The notes: generated by a model from the letters alone, not told the origin. 64,000 nt of DNA from Rheum nobile (GCA_027886185.1 WOAB01000598.1:310001-374000), one strand, 5' to 3'; positions 23,160-36,130 are shown, counted from the first letter of the stretch. Translations and numbers: made by a program.

Positions 23160-24396
23160 GTTCACGCGCGATTAATTAAACAAAACAGAATAAAAAATCA
23201 AAATCGATCGCTACCTAATTCACGCGCGACACCTCGTCGAAGAATTACTCGATTCGAACTCGTCTGACCACCAGCTGGGTCGTGGTTGATGTCGTTGGAT
23301 TCGTGACTTCGAGATGAAGATTTTGATTCTTGAATCGTAGCTAGAGATGCTCTAACGAAGGAGAATTTTACCCTAGAAGCTCACGAAGATTTCTTTAAAC
23401 AACCGAAACCTAATGATCGAAATTGGACGAAATTCTACCATGAGTGAGGGGGTATTTATAGGGGAATTAAAGTTATTGAAGATAGCTTTCAGATCCAGCA
23501 AGTTTCGGCTCAATCGGATCTCAAACGAGATCGAATTTTGGATATTTAGCCGAAAATTTGTTTATCGGGCTGTTTATCTTTAAGGGCCAAATTCTATATG
23601 TTGGGTTGGTTAAAATCCCAATTTTAGTGGGATTGGATTCGGGATTAGTTAATTTTCAAAACCCATGGGCTAATTGAAGAAATCGGGCCAAAAATCGGGG
23701 CAAAATCACCATGGAAGGGAACTTGAAGCTCGGCTGGCTCCAGGTAGAAGAAGACTCACACGGCCCCCTATATTTTGGCTTAAATGCACATTTTTGCCTA
23801 ACTTTCCAAGTTGTGGCAAAAATGCCATTAATTCACTTTTCAGAAATTACAAAATTTGCCCAAACTTATATAATCTTACCCAAAGTTTTTATATACATTC
23901 TACCCCAAATTTAGGATGAATGAAAAAGTAAATTAAGTTTGTACTAAGCTTAAGTTATATTTTATCATAATTTAACCTTATCTTAATTACCATTTTGTTA
24001 TTCTTAATTTAAATACTTTATGTTAACTTGATCATTTTATTTAAATTACTATTAACATAAGTTAACATAATTTAAATATTTCATGACTTAAAAAGGTAAC
24101 CTACTTAGGTTAAGTATTATTTTATTCCTTCATGGAATAACAAAATAAATCTTATAACCTTTATTATTATATTTAAAAAATTGTAAAACTACATTCATGG
24201 TTATACTTATTTATTTATTTCTACCCTATACTATTATGACCCATTTGATAATTTGTACAAAAATTATCTTAGCATAATTTTTGAACTTAAGTTAATGAAA
24301 ATATTCCTCTATAATGAACAAAATAATTTTTATAACTTTTATTATTATCAAAATATAATTACAATATTGTCATTCTAATTTAAGTGGGATATTACA
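23160..24396 (-). repeat. large LTR, 5' portion (minus)
   Basis: The minus-strand start is TGTAATATCCCACTTA at 24396, with a TATAAATACC box at about 23460-23453. It is an inverted, diverged match of 17560-18620. It probably joined 17559-16110 before the plus-strand LTR landed in it. An 11-bp direct repeat TTCACGCGCGA lies at 23161-23171 and 23219-23229 near the junction. Confidence 0.7.
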
Positions 24397-24442
24397 CTTA
24401 ACCTAATTTACATGGGATTACCCAACAATCCGTCCAAAAATT

Positions 24443-25708
24443 AAAGGTACCATCACCTCGTTGATCGAGCTTGGATTTGCGCTTGGCAGGGAAGCGCTCT
24501 GTTCTCAATTGAACCCACACAAGGTCACCCGGGGAAAAGACCATGCGACGCCGACCCTTTTTGTGTTGTGCCACATATTGCGCCGCGTGGCGCTCGAGCT
24601 GGCTCTGCGTCCTGCTGTGTAGCTCATTGACAAACTCTGCGCCCTTGGAAACTTGGAGGTTTTATTGGTCGCGCAAGGGGCGAGACACCAAGTCCAGAAG
24701 CGTCAAGGGGTTCCATCCATACACCACCTCGAATGGTGTGAGTTTGGTCGTTGAATGCCTAGACCTGTTATAGGAAAACTCAACAAAAGGTAGTAAGTCT
24801 TCCCAATGGCGAGGGTTGGACCTAAGCATGGTTTTAAGGAGTGCTCCTACGGTCCGGTTGGTCACCTCAGTCTGGCCATCGGTCTGGGGGTGGTAGCTAG
24901 TTGAGAAAAGAAGATGAATGTCTAGCTTACCCTATAGAGTCTTCCAAAAATAGCTCAAAAACTTCACGTCCTGATCACTCACAATGATACGTTGAATCCC
25001 ATGTAATCGCACCACATGCTCAAAGAAAAGGTTAGCTATGTTCGTAGCATTGTTGGTGGTCCTACAAGCAATGAAGTGTGCCATATTCGAAAACCTATCT
25101 ACAACCACAAAGATCTAGTCTCGCCCCTTCTTAGAAGTATGCAACCCTGTAATAAAATCCATAGATAAATCCTCCCAGGGGCCCTCGGGTATGGGTAAAG
25201 GGGTGTAGAGACCATGCTGACTCGATCTAGCCTTGGCACGTTGGCAAGTCACACAACTCTTGCAAAATTGGGTGACATGCCTAGTCATATGGGGCCAAAA
25301 GAAATGCTCCATGAGGGCTACTAAGGTCTTGGCTACCCCCAAATGGCCACGGCCTTCATGGGCCTCATTGATGAGTAGGTGCCTAATGGAAGAGCTAGGA
25401 ATGCAAAGTTTCCCGGCTTTGTATAGGTAACCCTCATCGATAAAGAAACTCTCAAACTCACCCTTGTCTAGGCAAGTTTCAAAGATAGACTTAAAATAAT
25501 CATCAATCAAATATAAGTTTTTAATCAAAGCAAAACCTAGAACCTTAGCATCAAGATGAGTTAGAAGCAAGTACCTCCGAGAAAGGGCGTCGGCTACCAG
25601 ATTCACTTTACTTTTTTTTGTGCACGACCAGTCGACCACATATGGAAAGGTCTCTATGAACTCGACCCACCGTGCATGATGCCGACCAAGATTGACTTGG
25701 CTCTTCAA
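24443..25708 (-). pseudogene. pol: chromovirus RNase H tail and integrase
   Basis: Starts in the RNase H end (VNLVADALSRR). It continues with the integrase H2C2 zinc finger (HEGRGHLGVAKT ... FCKSCVTCQ) and the core (WEDLSMDFITGL with the first catalytic Asp). A stop follows near 25115, then the second Asp in IIVSDQD, a further stop near 24930, then the YHPQTDGQTEVTNRT segment with the catalytic Glu. The C-terminal GDLVWVQLRTERFPAK segment runs to GDGTF, where it is cut. Confidence 0.9.
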
Positions 25709-26960
25709 ATATGAGAGTGATGCGTGATCAGAGTGGATTACGAACTCCTTTGGCCATAATTAGTATTGCCACGTCTTTAATACCCTGATGAGAGCATAGA
25801 GCTCCTTGTCGTATGTAGGGTAATTGAGAACTGCTATGGAAAGCTTCTTGCTAAAGTAAGCGAATGGCTTCTTGTCTTGTAGCAAAATAATTTAATGCCA
25901 AAGTTGGATGTGTCGCACTCCACCTCAAACATCTTGGTGAAGTCATGGAGTTGAAGCAATGGTGCATTGCAAACCGCCTCTTCGGTGGCTCCCTTCTTAG
26001 TGAGCTCGTGTAGAGGCGTGGTAATGGTGCTAACGTCTCGCACAAAGCGTCGGTAAAAGCCAGCCAAATCCAAAAAGGAGCGAACCATGGTAGGGGTGGT
26101 TGGCATGGGCCATACTTTAATGGCGCAGACCTTCTCTTCGTCCACGCGTAGGCTATCCTTAGACACTACAAAACCTATGAAGATAGTAGATTCGGAGCAG
26201 AATCGACATTTGCCAAGGTTGGCATACAATTGCTCTTTCCTAAGGCATTCTAACACTTGCCTAAGATGTCGCACATGCTCTTCTAAACTCCGGCTATACA
26301 CTAGAATGTCATCAAAATATACGACAATAAATTTTCCCAAAAAGTGCCTCAAAACGTGGTTCATGAGGCGCATGAAAGTGCTAGGGCCGTTGGGGAGCCC
26401 AAATGGCATGACAAGCCACTCAGAAAGACCTTACTTGGTCTTAAACGTCGACTTTCACTCGTCGTCTTCCTTCATACGATTCTGGTGGTAGCCACTCTTC
26501 ATGTCAATTTTGGAGAATAGTGTGGCTACATGCAACTCGTCCAACATGTTGTCGAGGCGCAGGATGGGGTGGCGATATTTGACGGTTATTTGGTTGATGG
26601 CACGGTAGTCCACACACATCCTCCAAGAACCATCCTTCTTCGGCACCAAAATGACCGGCACGATGCAAGGGCTAAGGCTTTCCCTCACGTAATCGCGGTC
26701 CAGAAGCTCTTGGACTTGGCGCTGCAACTCCTTGGCTTTTTCAAGGCTTGAGTGGTAGGCCGCGCAGTTGGGCAAGGAAGCGCCAGGCATAAGGTCGATC
26801 TGGAGCTCGATCCCACGAAGTAGGGGGGAACCCTTGAGGTAAGTCATCCAGCATGAAATCCTCGAATTCCTACAACAAAGACACAACACTACTAGGTAGA
26901 TCAACATGCTCCTTGTCAATAGAATTATAAAACTTAGAAATCAACAAGAAGCAAGGGGAA
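25709..26960 (-). pseudogene. pol: chromovirus reverse transcriptase and RNase H start
   Basis: RT in two frames. 26919-26455 has VPKKDGSWRMCVDYRAIN and SKIDMKSGYHQ. After a frame change near 26450, 26409-25834 has MPFGLPNGPSTF, the catalytic YFDDILVYS, and the thumb (LAGFYRRFVRDVS). RNase H follows in damaged form (FEVECDTSNFGI). The frame change and stops make it inactive. Confidence 0.9.
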
Positions 26961-27660
26961 CTTCCCTGAATGGCGGGTGTCAAGTCACGGTGCCGAGCTA
27001 GGAGAAGTCGGCTCTCGCAATGGCATTGTATGGCAGGCGCTGCACCAGGTGCGCCGAGAGAAGTATCGGGTATTGTCTTGGTCGTTGCTTTGGCATTACG
27101 GGCCCGATTGGCATCTGAATTGGCGCCTGGTTCCAGGTGGGTGGCACTGGAGTTTTAGGACACAATGCCTGGGGCCGATTACGGGCCCGATTCAGTGGCG
27201 TCGTTGTTTGGTGGAGCACGCTGCGAGTTGGCGTCTTGCGCAGCGGCACTGGCGCTGTAGCGGTGCCGGTTGCGGCAACTGAGGCTTTTAAGGCCTTTTG
27301 CCTATTTCTCTTCACCTGGTCCTGCAAAATTTCTTGGGGAGTCATTGGCAATAGAATGACCCTCATCCCATGGTAACTAAACACATAAGTGTTTAAATAT
27401 CCATCATGGTGGGTGAACCTATCAAATTGCCAAGGACGCCCTAAGAGCAAATGTGTAGCATCCATAGCAATTACATCACACAAAACAATGTCTTTATAAT
27501 GACTAATACAAAATGAAATTAAACATTGGTGAGTGACAATATCGCCTTTGCTCTCAGAAATCCATTGGAGCCCATAAGGTTGTAGGTGTGGCGTTATGGT
27601 GAGGTTGAAGTGCTTCACCACCTTCTCATTGACGATGTTTTAGCAGCTCCCGCCATCAAT
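26961..27660 (-). pseudogene. pol: chromovirus protease region
   Basis: Retropepsin-like fold. The active-site strand reads IDGGSC, with a stop right after it (plus position about 27640), and the second strand has LLLGRPWQFDR. The segment between protease and RT (about 27000-27330) is low-complexity Ala/Thr/Pro and reads in several frames. Confidence 0.75.
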
Positions 27661-29744
27661 TATATGACACTTAAGGAGGCGGTTGGACCAAGCACCGAGC
27701 GTGGAAAAGATTTTCTCGTTGGTCCATGAGGTCGCCTTCTTTAACCGTGAGCACCCACCTTGTGACAAGACAAAGGGGAGTGCCCGCGTAGAGATTTATA
27801 GGCGCGCAAGCGTAGGCGTTGTCCTCCTCTTCCTCGTCAACTTCTTCGAAGGCCTCATGCTCCGGGGCCTCATCGTCATAGGACTCGTAGCCGGTGGCTT
27901 GCGAGAACAAGACCTTCTTGATGTTGGGGCAATCACATTGCATGTGGCCGTGCCCACCACACTTCAGCAAACATGATATCGGGCTCTATCCGAGCACTGC
28001 GTTGGGGTCGTGGGAGTCGTTGAGCGCATTGGCATTGTTGCCGTGGGAGTCGGTTAGGCACCGATGCTCGAGCATGTCTTAGCCTATGAAGACGAGCGCA
28101 CATCTGTAGGCAACATAAAATTGAAGGGTCTAGATTCATACCTCTTTTGGTCGGTGGATGACCATGGATCACACTTCTTACGCATGAGTTGATTGTGAAG
28201 TTGCATGGCTGTGTGGGTGAGGGAGTTGAGATCCTTAATGGGAAGAATCTCAAGTTGATCCCGGATTGAGGTGTTGAGGCCACTCAAAAATTTAGTGTGG
28301 ATGGTGGAAGGAGCGACACTCACGCCAGCCTTGTAATACATGTCCTCAAGTTTCGAGAAAATCTCAAGAGGTGTCATAGTCCCTTGGTGAGCCAAAGCAA
28401 TGTATTTTTTATGCATGTATTTTTTAGTCAATCCAAATACCGGTTCTTGTAATACATGCGCATCCGGTTCTTGTAATCTTCATGCATGTATTTTTTAGTC
28501 AATCCAAATACCAACTGGTGCCATTGTTCAATGGGTGGCAGATTGCGCCTCATGCGATCGGCAATAAGCTGATGCCACCAAGTGCGAGCGGCGCTGGTGA
28601 AGTGAAGCGTAGCTAACTCCACCTTATCGTGCTCTTCTTAGTGGCAATGCTTAAGGACATACTCTGTAGCCTGCACCCAATCAAGGAAAGTAGAATGATC
28701 ATATTTACCATGAAAATTATCAATTTTTACCTTGATGTCGCGGCGAGCGCTGTGGTTGGTAGCCATCGGACGGCGGTCCTCATAGCGTTGGGCATCATGG
28801 GCGTGCTCATAATAGCTCCGATCATAGTCACGATGCCGATCGTCATAGGCGTCGTGGTCCTCCTGTTGGCGTTGGGGGCGTCGGTGTCACTACTGCAGGG
28901 CATCGGGCTCGCGGTCGTAGCCTAGAACTGCTGATGTCCGACGCCGGTCTCGGTCATCACGACTCGCGTAGGGATCAACATAATGGCGCATGTATCCATT
29001 GTCGCCGGTGTCAAACCTTGGTGGAATGTAGTCGGTGGGGACTTGGAGACTCTCGATGGGATCTCCAAGTGGTGGATGGAAGTTGTCGGGGTTGGGGTAG
29101 CCAGCGTTGTGATACTCCTCATCGTCAAACTCCTGAAATTGGACCGGAGAGACACGCCTGGTGCGACGCTCGGAGCCGTTATAGTGGCGTGTGTCCCTAC
29201 CCGAGGCGCCATTATGGTTGCGTTGGTGCTCGGGATTACTGTGGTGGCCTTGACGATGGCGCACCGTGTTTTCTTGGATGCATTGTTGTTTGTGCTGCAT
29301 GCGCTCCCGCCTCTTGTGACGGTTGCCGGTGTCCACAAATGGGCGTGGTCTCATCGTGTTGTCATAGGAGTGGTGCTCCTTCTCAAATTCGCCATCTTCT
29401 TCTTCGTCCTCACCGGAGTCATGGCACGGGCTAGAGCGAGGCTCATAGCGATCATTGTACTTGGTGTCACGCCGACTCTTGATGATGGAGTTGAGGCGCT
29501 GAAGTTACGGCTGGTGTGAAGTCGAAGGCATATGGCCCTTGCCTTTGTCTCGGCATTTCGCCAAGGCACTCGCCTCATCCGCTTGTTGTTGAATGGAGGT
29601 ATGTATGTGGACTTGTGGCGTGGGATTTTGTTTTTGGGCTTGATATTCCACCACTTTGCGTTGTAGCTCTATGAGCTCTTTTTACTCGGTTGTGAGCTCG
29701 ATCGCTTCTTTTTGCTCATGATCACTTGTGTGGCCGGTTGACAT
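27661..29744 (-). pseudogene. gag: chromovirus gag
   Basis: The start is taken at the ATG at 29744-29742 (MSTGHTSDHEQKEAIELTTE, then a stop). An Arg/His/Asp-rich N-terminal region (29354-28890) leads to the capsid pattern LATLHFTSAARTWWHQL (about 28600) and the QWHQLVFGLTKKYM helix. Then comes a damaged part, then CGGHGHMQCDCPN (about 27955), a CCHC zinc knuckle with irregular spacing. A 71-bp duplication inside it breaks the frame. Confidence 0.8.
28411..28512. repeat. 71-bp tandem duplication inside gag
   Basis: A phrase starting ATGCATGTATTTTTTAGTCA occurs at 28411 and again at 28482. An inner CCGGTTCTTGTAAT is repeated at about 28440 and 28465. The 71-bp offset is not a multiple of three, so it frameshifts gag. 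Confidence 0.75.
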
Positions 29745-30622
29745 GGTACCTATTTGAATAGGTGACATACGCGAGGATCAAATAGCACAAGTAATAGCAA
29801 AGGCACAAGAATCAAATAAATCACACCATGTTCAAGTAAGCAATCAACACTCGGGTAACTAGTATTTGATGTGAGCTGAGAGGGCGGTGAAGGCAAGCTA
29901 AGGCCACAATTATGCAATAAGATGCAGTAACAAGTTACCAACTTAAACCAATCAACTCAAAAAAATTAATATGCAAGAGTAGTAAGTAGGTAACATGCAA
30001 TGTGCAAGAAACCTCCTAATAGGTTACCCTAGCCAATAAAGGGATGTGCTTAGTGGACCTTGGCCGATCGTGAATGGGTACTTCCCTTTTGGCTTTTGAT
30101 TTTGTTTTTTTGACTTCGGATTTCTAATTATCTGACCCTTTTTTTTGAATTTCAAACAATGCAAATTGGCACAAGATTTATACAATTGAGGAAAGAAAAG
30201 CAATTAAGGAATATGCTTTAAGATAAGAAGAGAGATTTGCGGATAACAAACAAGGACAGAATCTCGTAATTGATGCTAACAATCCCACTAATTTCGCAAA
30301 TCAGTTAGTAACTAAATCAAGCAACAAATCGGCATGCAAATTACTAACAACTTATGGCGTGATTGTAGGGATCAGTTGCAACAATTGTTGGAGAGGATTT
30401 TGAATCGGTCAAAGGCTTGCTTTGATGGGCCGATCTCTTCCTAAATTTTAGGGATTTGGTTAGGCCGTTTGTAGCAAGTATTGTGACGAATTCCCCTATC
30501 ATATGTGACAGAAGTGAAAAATGGCAAAAGCTAAGGGTTGATGATAATGGGGGAATTGATTGGTGATAATGATGGAGTGAAACTTGCAAACAATAACAAG
30601 AGTGACTTACACGATCTGTGGC
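29745..30622 (-). other. chromovirus untranslated leader
   Basis: Between PBS and gag. No gene seen. Confidence 0.5.
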
Positions 30623-30634
30623 GCTCTGATACCA
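30623..30634 (-). other. primer-binding site, initiator tRNA-Met type
   Basis: Minus-strand TGGTATCAGAGC, two bases from the LTR end (30637). Confidence 0.88.
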
Positions 30635-30636
30635 AT

Positions 30637-31528
30637 TGATGCGTCCTTGGCCTCAAAATGGTCAAGATCGTCATGGGTGAGCGGATCTAGATCGAGTAGT
30701 CACCACGCCTTCTTGTGAATGGGAGGTTCAGAGTCGAATGGTTTCGAGTGAAGTGTTGGCAGAGCAGATTTGGCGACTCAATGTGATGAGTCGTAGGGGT
30801 GGAAGAAAGGACTCAATGTGATGAATTCCTTGGTAGAGAAGGAAGATCAACGTGATGATCTTGGTTTGATTGGATTATAACTAGTGGTGATGCTCAAGCC
30901 AAAGAGAGGAGAAACTCAACTTCGATAATTGGAAATTAAAATGAACGTGCTTACATAGGAGTCTCAGAAGACTTAAATACTACAAGGCTCTCGGATGGGC
31001 CGAGGAGTCTAATGGGCTAGCCTACTTACATGAGTGGAGCGCACGCCGGAAATAGAAAGACATAAAATAGAATGCTAAAAGTAGTAATGTCCAAACATAG
31101 CAAGTTAACCTCAAAATAAACTAAGTCTATGGACAAGCGTTGGCCTTCGGGGAAGGCCAACGATGGCGTTGCTTGGCAAGCGGAACTGGGCACCGAGGTG
31201 AGCAACGGTGAGGCGGGCATATGGCGAAGCCATACGGGGAGCGCTGGGGCACTAGGGCAGTGATGCCTCCGGCGCTAGGGTGCCAGGCATCGATGCCATG
31301 GATGGCGATGTTGTGGCATCGAGCAATGGCGTCAGGGCTCCGAGAGATGCAAGGAGCGTGAGCGATGCTGGTGCCATAGAGAAGCCGACACTAGCGATGG
31401 TGCGGGCGACAAAGGACTACGTAGCTTGGGTGATTGCCTTGGCACAAGCCCGAGTCACGGGGCCATTAAAGCGCAAGCTCCTGGCATCTTCCTCTTCTTG
31501 GGTGGTCATAGAGGGCAAGGCCGCATCA
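30637..31528 (-). repeat. chromovirus 5' LTR
   Basis: 892 bp with 7-bp inverted termini TGATGCG (30637) and CGCATCA (ending 31528). The outer end is joined directly to LINE sequence. A 12-bp palindrome GGCATCGATGCC lies at 31286-31297 within short irregular repeats (31225-31340). Confidence 0.82.
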
Positions 31529-34320
31529 AATTGGAATAAAAAAATATTCAGTAATATATTCACACAACTAAATAAGATCGAGGGAGAACTCATGACAATT
31601 CCGAATGCTATTAACATTACCCCAAATCATACATTATCGGATAAGAAAACTCGACTACTTATGAAAAAAGGTCAAATTTTGAATTTTAAAAAAATCTACT
31701 GGAATTAGAGAGCCAAAACTAATCATATTAAACTCAACAAAACCAATGCTAGCTATTTTCACAAAATTGCAATAGGAAAGAGAAACATGAAAATTATTAA
31801 GGAGATCATAACACAAGAAGGTACCATCATTATTAGGGAAGAAAACATAGGAAATAAAATAAGGAATGACTTTATTAAAAGATTCAAGAGCACTCCAATA
31901 AGTAGAAATATTCTAGGAGATTATCTAGAACTCAATCAAACGGAAATAACGGATGAAGATAACTTAGCACTAACAAAATAGGTTACAAATGAGGAAATTA
32001 AGTTGACAACCTTTGCTATTGGACAAAACAAATGACCATGCCCAGATGGCATGATACCTAAATTCTACCAAAAGTACTGGAATATTATGGGTCTTCTATA
32101 ATCCAAGCGATAGAAAGCTTCTTCGTATCAGGGAAACGTTTGAAACAAATAACCACACTTTTATCACACTTATATCGAATATGGTAATCCAAATTCAACA
32201 AATCAATATAAACCAATTAGCCTTTGTTCAATAATATATAAAATAATATCTAAGATATTAACTGAAAGATTAAAATGAGTAATGGAAAAGCTTATCCACC
32301 CTCTTCAAGATGCTTTTGTTGCAAACCATTTCATTCAAGACAACATCCTAATTGCACATGAACTCTTCCACTCCTTCAAATACAAAATAGGAACTGAAGG
32401 TTTCATTGCTATGAAACTTGATATGGAAAAAAAGCCTATGACCGAATTGAATTGAGCTTTATCCTAGATGTACTACAAAAACTTGGATTCAATTCTGTCT
32501 TTATCACTTGGATAACGGTATGTATCTCTATTGTTTCGTCCTTAGTCCTGTTTAATAATAGACCAACTGATATTTTTGGGCCTGGCTTGGTCTATGACAA
32601 GGTGAACTGTTATCCCCATTTCTATTCATACTAGGAGTGGAACTTCTAGCAAGGAAACTACAACAAGCATCAGAGAGAGAAAAGAAACCTTTAGCTTTCC
32701 AACCCACTCGCTATGGCCCAAGAATTCCCTTCTTGGCCTTTGCAGATGATATCATAATTTTCTCTAAAGCAAATCATACGAACTGTAGTGAAATCAAACA
32801 AATAATTGATGACTACTGCTAAATATTCGAACAAAAAGTTAACTTCCACAAATCAGCTTTCCAGATTACAAAAAAGGGAATTTGTTCTTGGCAATGGTCG
32901 AAGATGATGGAACTCTGAAATGAACTCTAGAAGGGATTGATCTGGCAAGTCTGAGATGGAAAAACTATCCGATTTTGGAAGGATGAATTATATAGGATAC
33001 GCTCTGTAACTTAATAAATCACCTTCTAAATCAAGACCAAAATGCAAAAGTTGAAGAATTTTTGAACAACTGTAACACTTGGAACACAGATAAACTTAAG
33101 AACGCTCTCCGTCAAGATTTGGTTTCCATTATTATAGGAACTCCACTTCTTATTAGAAACATTACAAATCGGGTGTATTGGGAACCAAGCAGAAATGGTT
33201 GGTTTATAACTAAATATACAATGGATCTAACCAACAAAAATAAACAATACAATACATATAACTCCTCTTAGATATGGACGATTGAAACATATCCTAAAGT
33301 CAAGAACTTCCTATGAAAAATCGTGAATAATGGTTTATCAAAAAAAAAACAAATATTGTTGGAGAAAGGAATCTCAATTCCACTAGGATGCATTTTATGC
33401 TCTAATCCTGCCGAGGATACTAAACATATTATATTTAGTGTCACCATACATTACAAACAATAAGTAAAATAAGCCTAGATATTGCTCTTTACATAAATAC
33501 GATCGATTATTCAAACAAGAGAATGAAGGTTATTATGGACGAGATTAGGCACAAGTTAACTAAAAAACAATTATTTGAACTCGCAATCACTTGGTGGAGC
33601 ATTTGGTATCATAGAAATCAGAAAATATTTTCAAATAATAGCATACAACCGGATACCATTAATGATCTAACAAATTATATACAAAACATGATAGCCAACT
33701 TGAACAAGATGAAAGACCATAACCCGGATTGTATTGCTACAGCAAATAAAATACCCAACAATAAAAACAGAAAGATAAAAAGAATAAATATAAGATGGAA
33801 AAAAAACTTCTAGAAAACGTAATAAAATAAATGTTGATGGTTCTACTAAAACAAATGGTGAGTTATCAATCGGATTTATTTTCATAAATTACAATGCATA
33901 ACCAATCCTAATATTTGCAGGAAAATGTAGTGAATCTTTGAGCGTTAAAACCGAGGTTTTAGCAATACAGACTGTAATACAAAAGGCAAAAGAAATGATA
34001 ATAGAAAACGTTGAATTGGAAAGCGACAATTTAACAATTGTGAATATTATTAAAGGTATTTGGGTTTGTCCTTGGGATATTGAGATGATTTTCTATGATA
34101 TCCTAATTTTGTTACAGTCTTTTGTGATAACCCAGATAACTCATATCTTTCGTGAAATTAATTTAATGGCTGATCATATTGCAAATTTGTGCCACTGGAA
34201 TTCACTGAATGATATTGAAACTAATACATAACTTATGCTTCTCATCCGAGAGGATGCTATATGATGGTTTTCAAGTCGAATTTCATTCCACCCTAATTCT
34301 TACCTTGTTAAGAAAAAGCA
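31529..34320 (+). pseudogene. L1-type LINE ORF2, 5' cut by LTR, heavily decayed
   Basis: The plus-strand reading, with many stops, shows the LINE RT order: a PDGMIPKFYQKYW segment (about 32040), the YKPISLCSIIYKIISKIL box (about 32205), the LQDAFVANHFIQDNILI box (about 32305) and the catalytic FADDIIIF (about 32742). A zf-RVT region follows (KNFLWKIVNNGL at about 33300, CILCSNPAEDTKHIIF at about 33390). RNase H comes last (NVDGSTKTNG, TEVLAIQ, SDNLTIVNI, MADHIANL), ending at 34231. The apurinic endonuclease part is missing. No clear poly-A tail; the 3' end is placed at an A-run near 34310. Confidence 0.85.
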
Positions 34321-35237
34321 TTGTGAGCCCTTGGTACAAGGGGAATGAAGGGGTGAGATTAAATAACACCGTGGCATTTTCGCAAATATCGCAAACTTTT
34401 TTTCTTTCGGTCCACAAAAAAAATTATCATTTTTTCCCTTATCGTTCTAAACTGTAATCTTTACGTTCACATATAAACATTAGATGTTTACTTATCTATA
34501 TTATAAGGTTCATATATTGATACTAGATGTTAATATAATTTATACTGTAAGTTTACAAACTAAAGTGAACTAGAGATGAACAAACACACTTTATATTGGA
34601 GATTCATTGAGTATATCAAGTGTGGACTTCTATTGTATTAAATGTGAAACTTAAGCTTGGTGTATAGTTATTAACCCAACACTATTTACGTTTATTTTTT
34701 TTTACTTGGTCTTTGAGGTTCATATGTAACATGCACATGTTCATATATTAGTTCTATAAAGTTCATGTGTAACATGCACATGTTCATATTTTAAATTCTT
34801 TTATTTGGTCTTTGAGGTTCATACATAACATGCACATGTTCATATATTAATTTTGAGGTTCATAAACTAGAGGTGTTTATGTTCATATATTGTCATTTAA
34901 TGTTCATTTATGATAATGTCTCCTTTCTCTCTGATTTAATTTAAAACAAATTGTGCATACTTGTGGTTTACGAAACTAAAAGAAAAGTGAGAAAAAAATG
35001 GAAAATAAATAAAACAAAAGAGTGTTTTGTTGGTAGGAGTTAACCCAAGACATTATGGTACTCTCCAGACTCCACTATCAACTAAGTCAGGAACCTTTAA
35101 CGGTTTTTTAAGGATGAAATTAATATAACTTCAGGCCTTCTCTAGGATGACACACGCACTGCGAATCTGCGATCAACGCCCAAATTTGTTGGCACTTTGC
35201 ACGGGAGGTTGTGTTCGTACATGAACCGGCCGACCCT
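34321..35237. other. non-coding, MITE-like GTTCAT repeats
   Basis: 34321-34480 resembles the reverse complement of about 62370-62200 (the AAGGGG...CACGGTGGCAT start and a GTTCACATATAA phrase), suggesting a shared MITE-like family. 34690-34870 holds irregular tandem repeats of about 60 bp built on GAGGTTCATATGTAACATGC and CACATGTTCATATATTA phrases. No gene. Confidence 0.5.
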
Positions 35238-35246
35238 TAAAATTAA
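35238..35246. other. 9-bp target-site duplication, left (MULE)
   Basis: TAAAATTAA, repeated exactly at 47790-47798, directly outside the terminal inverted repeats. Confidence 0.8.
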
Positions 35247-35380
35247 GAAGTATTAGCAAAAACTACCAGATTTCCAAAGCCCGTTTGCAAAAATGCCATG
35301 TTTTGAAAAGAATTGCAAGAATATCAAAAAGCTGCAAAACTTTTTAAAACAAAAAAGATAAAATCAATTTTTCGTTTACC
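35247..35380 (+). repeat. MULE terminal inverted repeat, left
   Basis: Pairs with 47600-47789. Shared landmarks in order are the ATTAGCAAA start, the AACTACCAGATTT phrase and the AAAAGATAAAATCAAT phrase (about 35355-35370). Confidence 0.75.
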
Positions 35381-35461
35381 TTTTCTTTTGTAAAAATTAT
35401 ACTTTTAACTATAACTAATTACTTCTTAAGTCTTCTTCTCTGCTGGGCTGGTTTACAGAGA

Positions 35462-36130
35462 CCTCGCTAATATTGCCTCTGATCTCCTTCCATGGACACC
35501 TTTCACCTTCTTCCTCCCAAATGCTGGAGACCGCCTTTCACCTTCCTGTCCATGGTCGTCAGAGACCACCTTTCACCTTCTTCCTCCCAAACGCCCAAAA
35601 TTCACAAGCTTAATTTGTCTCTGATCTCATCCTCCCTCTATGGGCGCCGCCTCCGCCTTCTTCCTCCCAAATCAGTGCACCTGGAGCGGTCGTGGCAGAA
35701 GACAACATTACCAGAGGATATTCTTGCGGCTCGGGTGATTATCTGAGCAAGAGCGATCTCCATCAACCTCTGGAGCACTCCGGCGATGACGGAAATGATG
35801 ATCTTGAGGCAAATTCCACAAATCAGATATTGAATCTGTTTCAATCCGACAAAGCCAGGAAATTGTAGCTTCAATCCGACCGCGAAGTAGAGACGATGCA
35901 ACTGTTGGATCAGAACCAATTGTTAGAGCGGAACCAACTCCCTTTCCTTCTCGATGTCGCCGTTCGTCTCGGTCTCGCTCTCGATGTCGCCGTTCGTCTC
36001 GGTCTCGGTCTCGCTCTCCTCTGCACATTGATTCTCGGTGTCGTCGTTGCCATCTCGGTGTCGCCGTCGCCGCAAGCGGAGGGGTTTATGCTTAGGGTTT
36101 TCTGTGTGCATTTTTTATCGAACACTTCCA
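35462..36130 (+). other. GC-rich segment with short tandem repeats
   Basis: Three repeats of a CCTTTCACCTTCTTCCTCCC phrase lie at 35500-35600. A 29-bp CTCGATGTCGCCGTTCGTCT-led unit is duplicated at 35953-36010. It may be captured 5' untranslated or first-exon sequence; no protein family recognised. Confidence 0.4.

Larger units (their letters stand above)
24443..31528 (-). mobile_element. Ty3/gypsy chromovirus, 5' LTR to integrase, decayed
   Basis: Minus-strand order is LTR 31528-30637, PBS 30634-30623, leader, gag from 29744, protease, RT, RNase H, integrase, ending at about 24443 inside the integrase C-terminal domain. The 3' LTR is missing. The RVWLRTERFPAKRKSKL-type motif after integrase (GPY/F region) and the gene order fit chromoviruses. 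Many frameshifts and stops. Confidence 0.9.

Noticed and set aside
31280..31708. 142-codon plus-strand frame
   Set aside because: Runs from the chromovirus LTR into LINE sequence across the junction at 31528, so it is a chance fusion.
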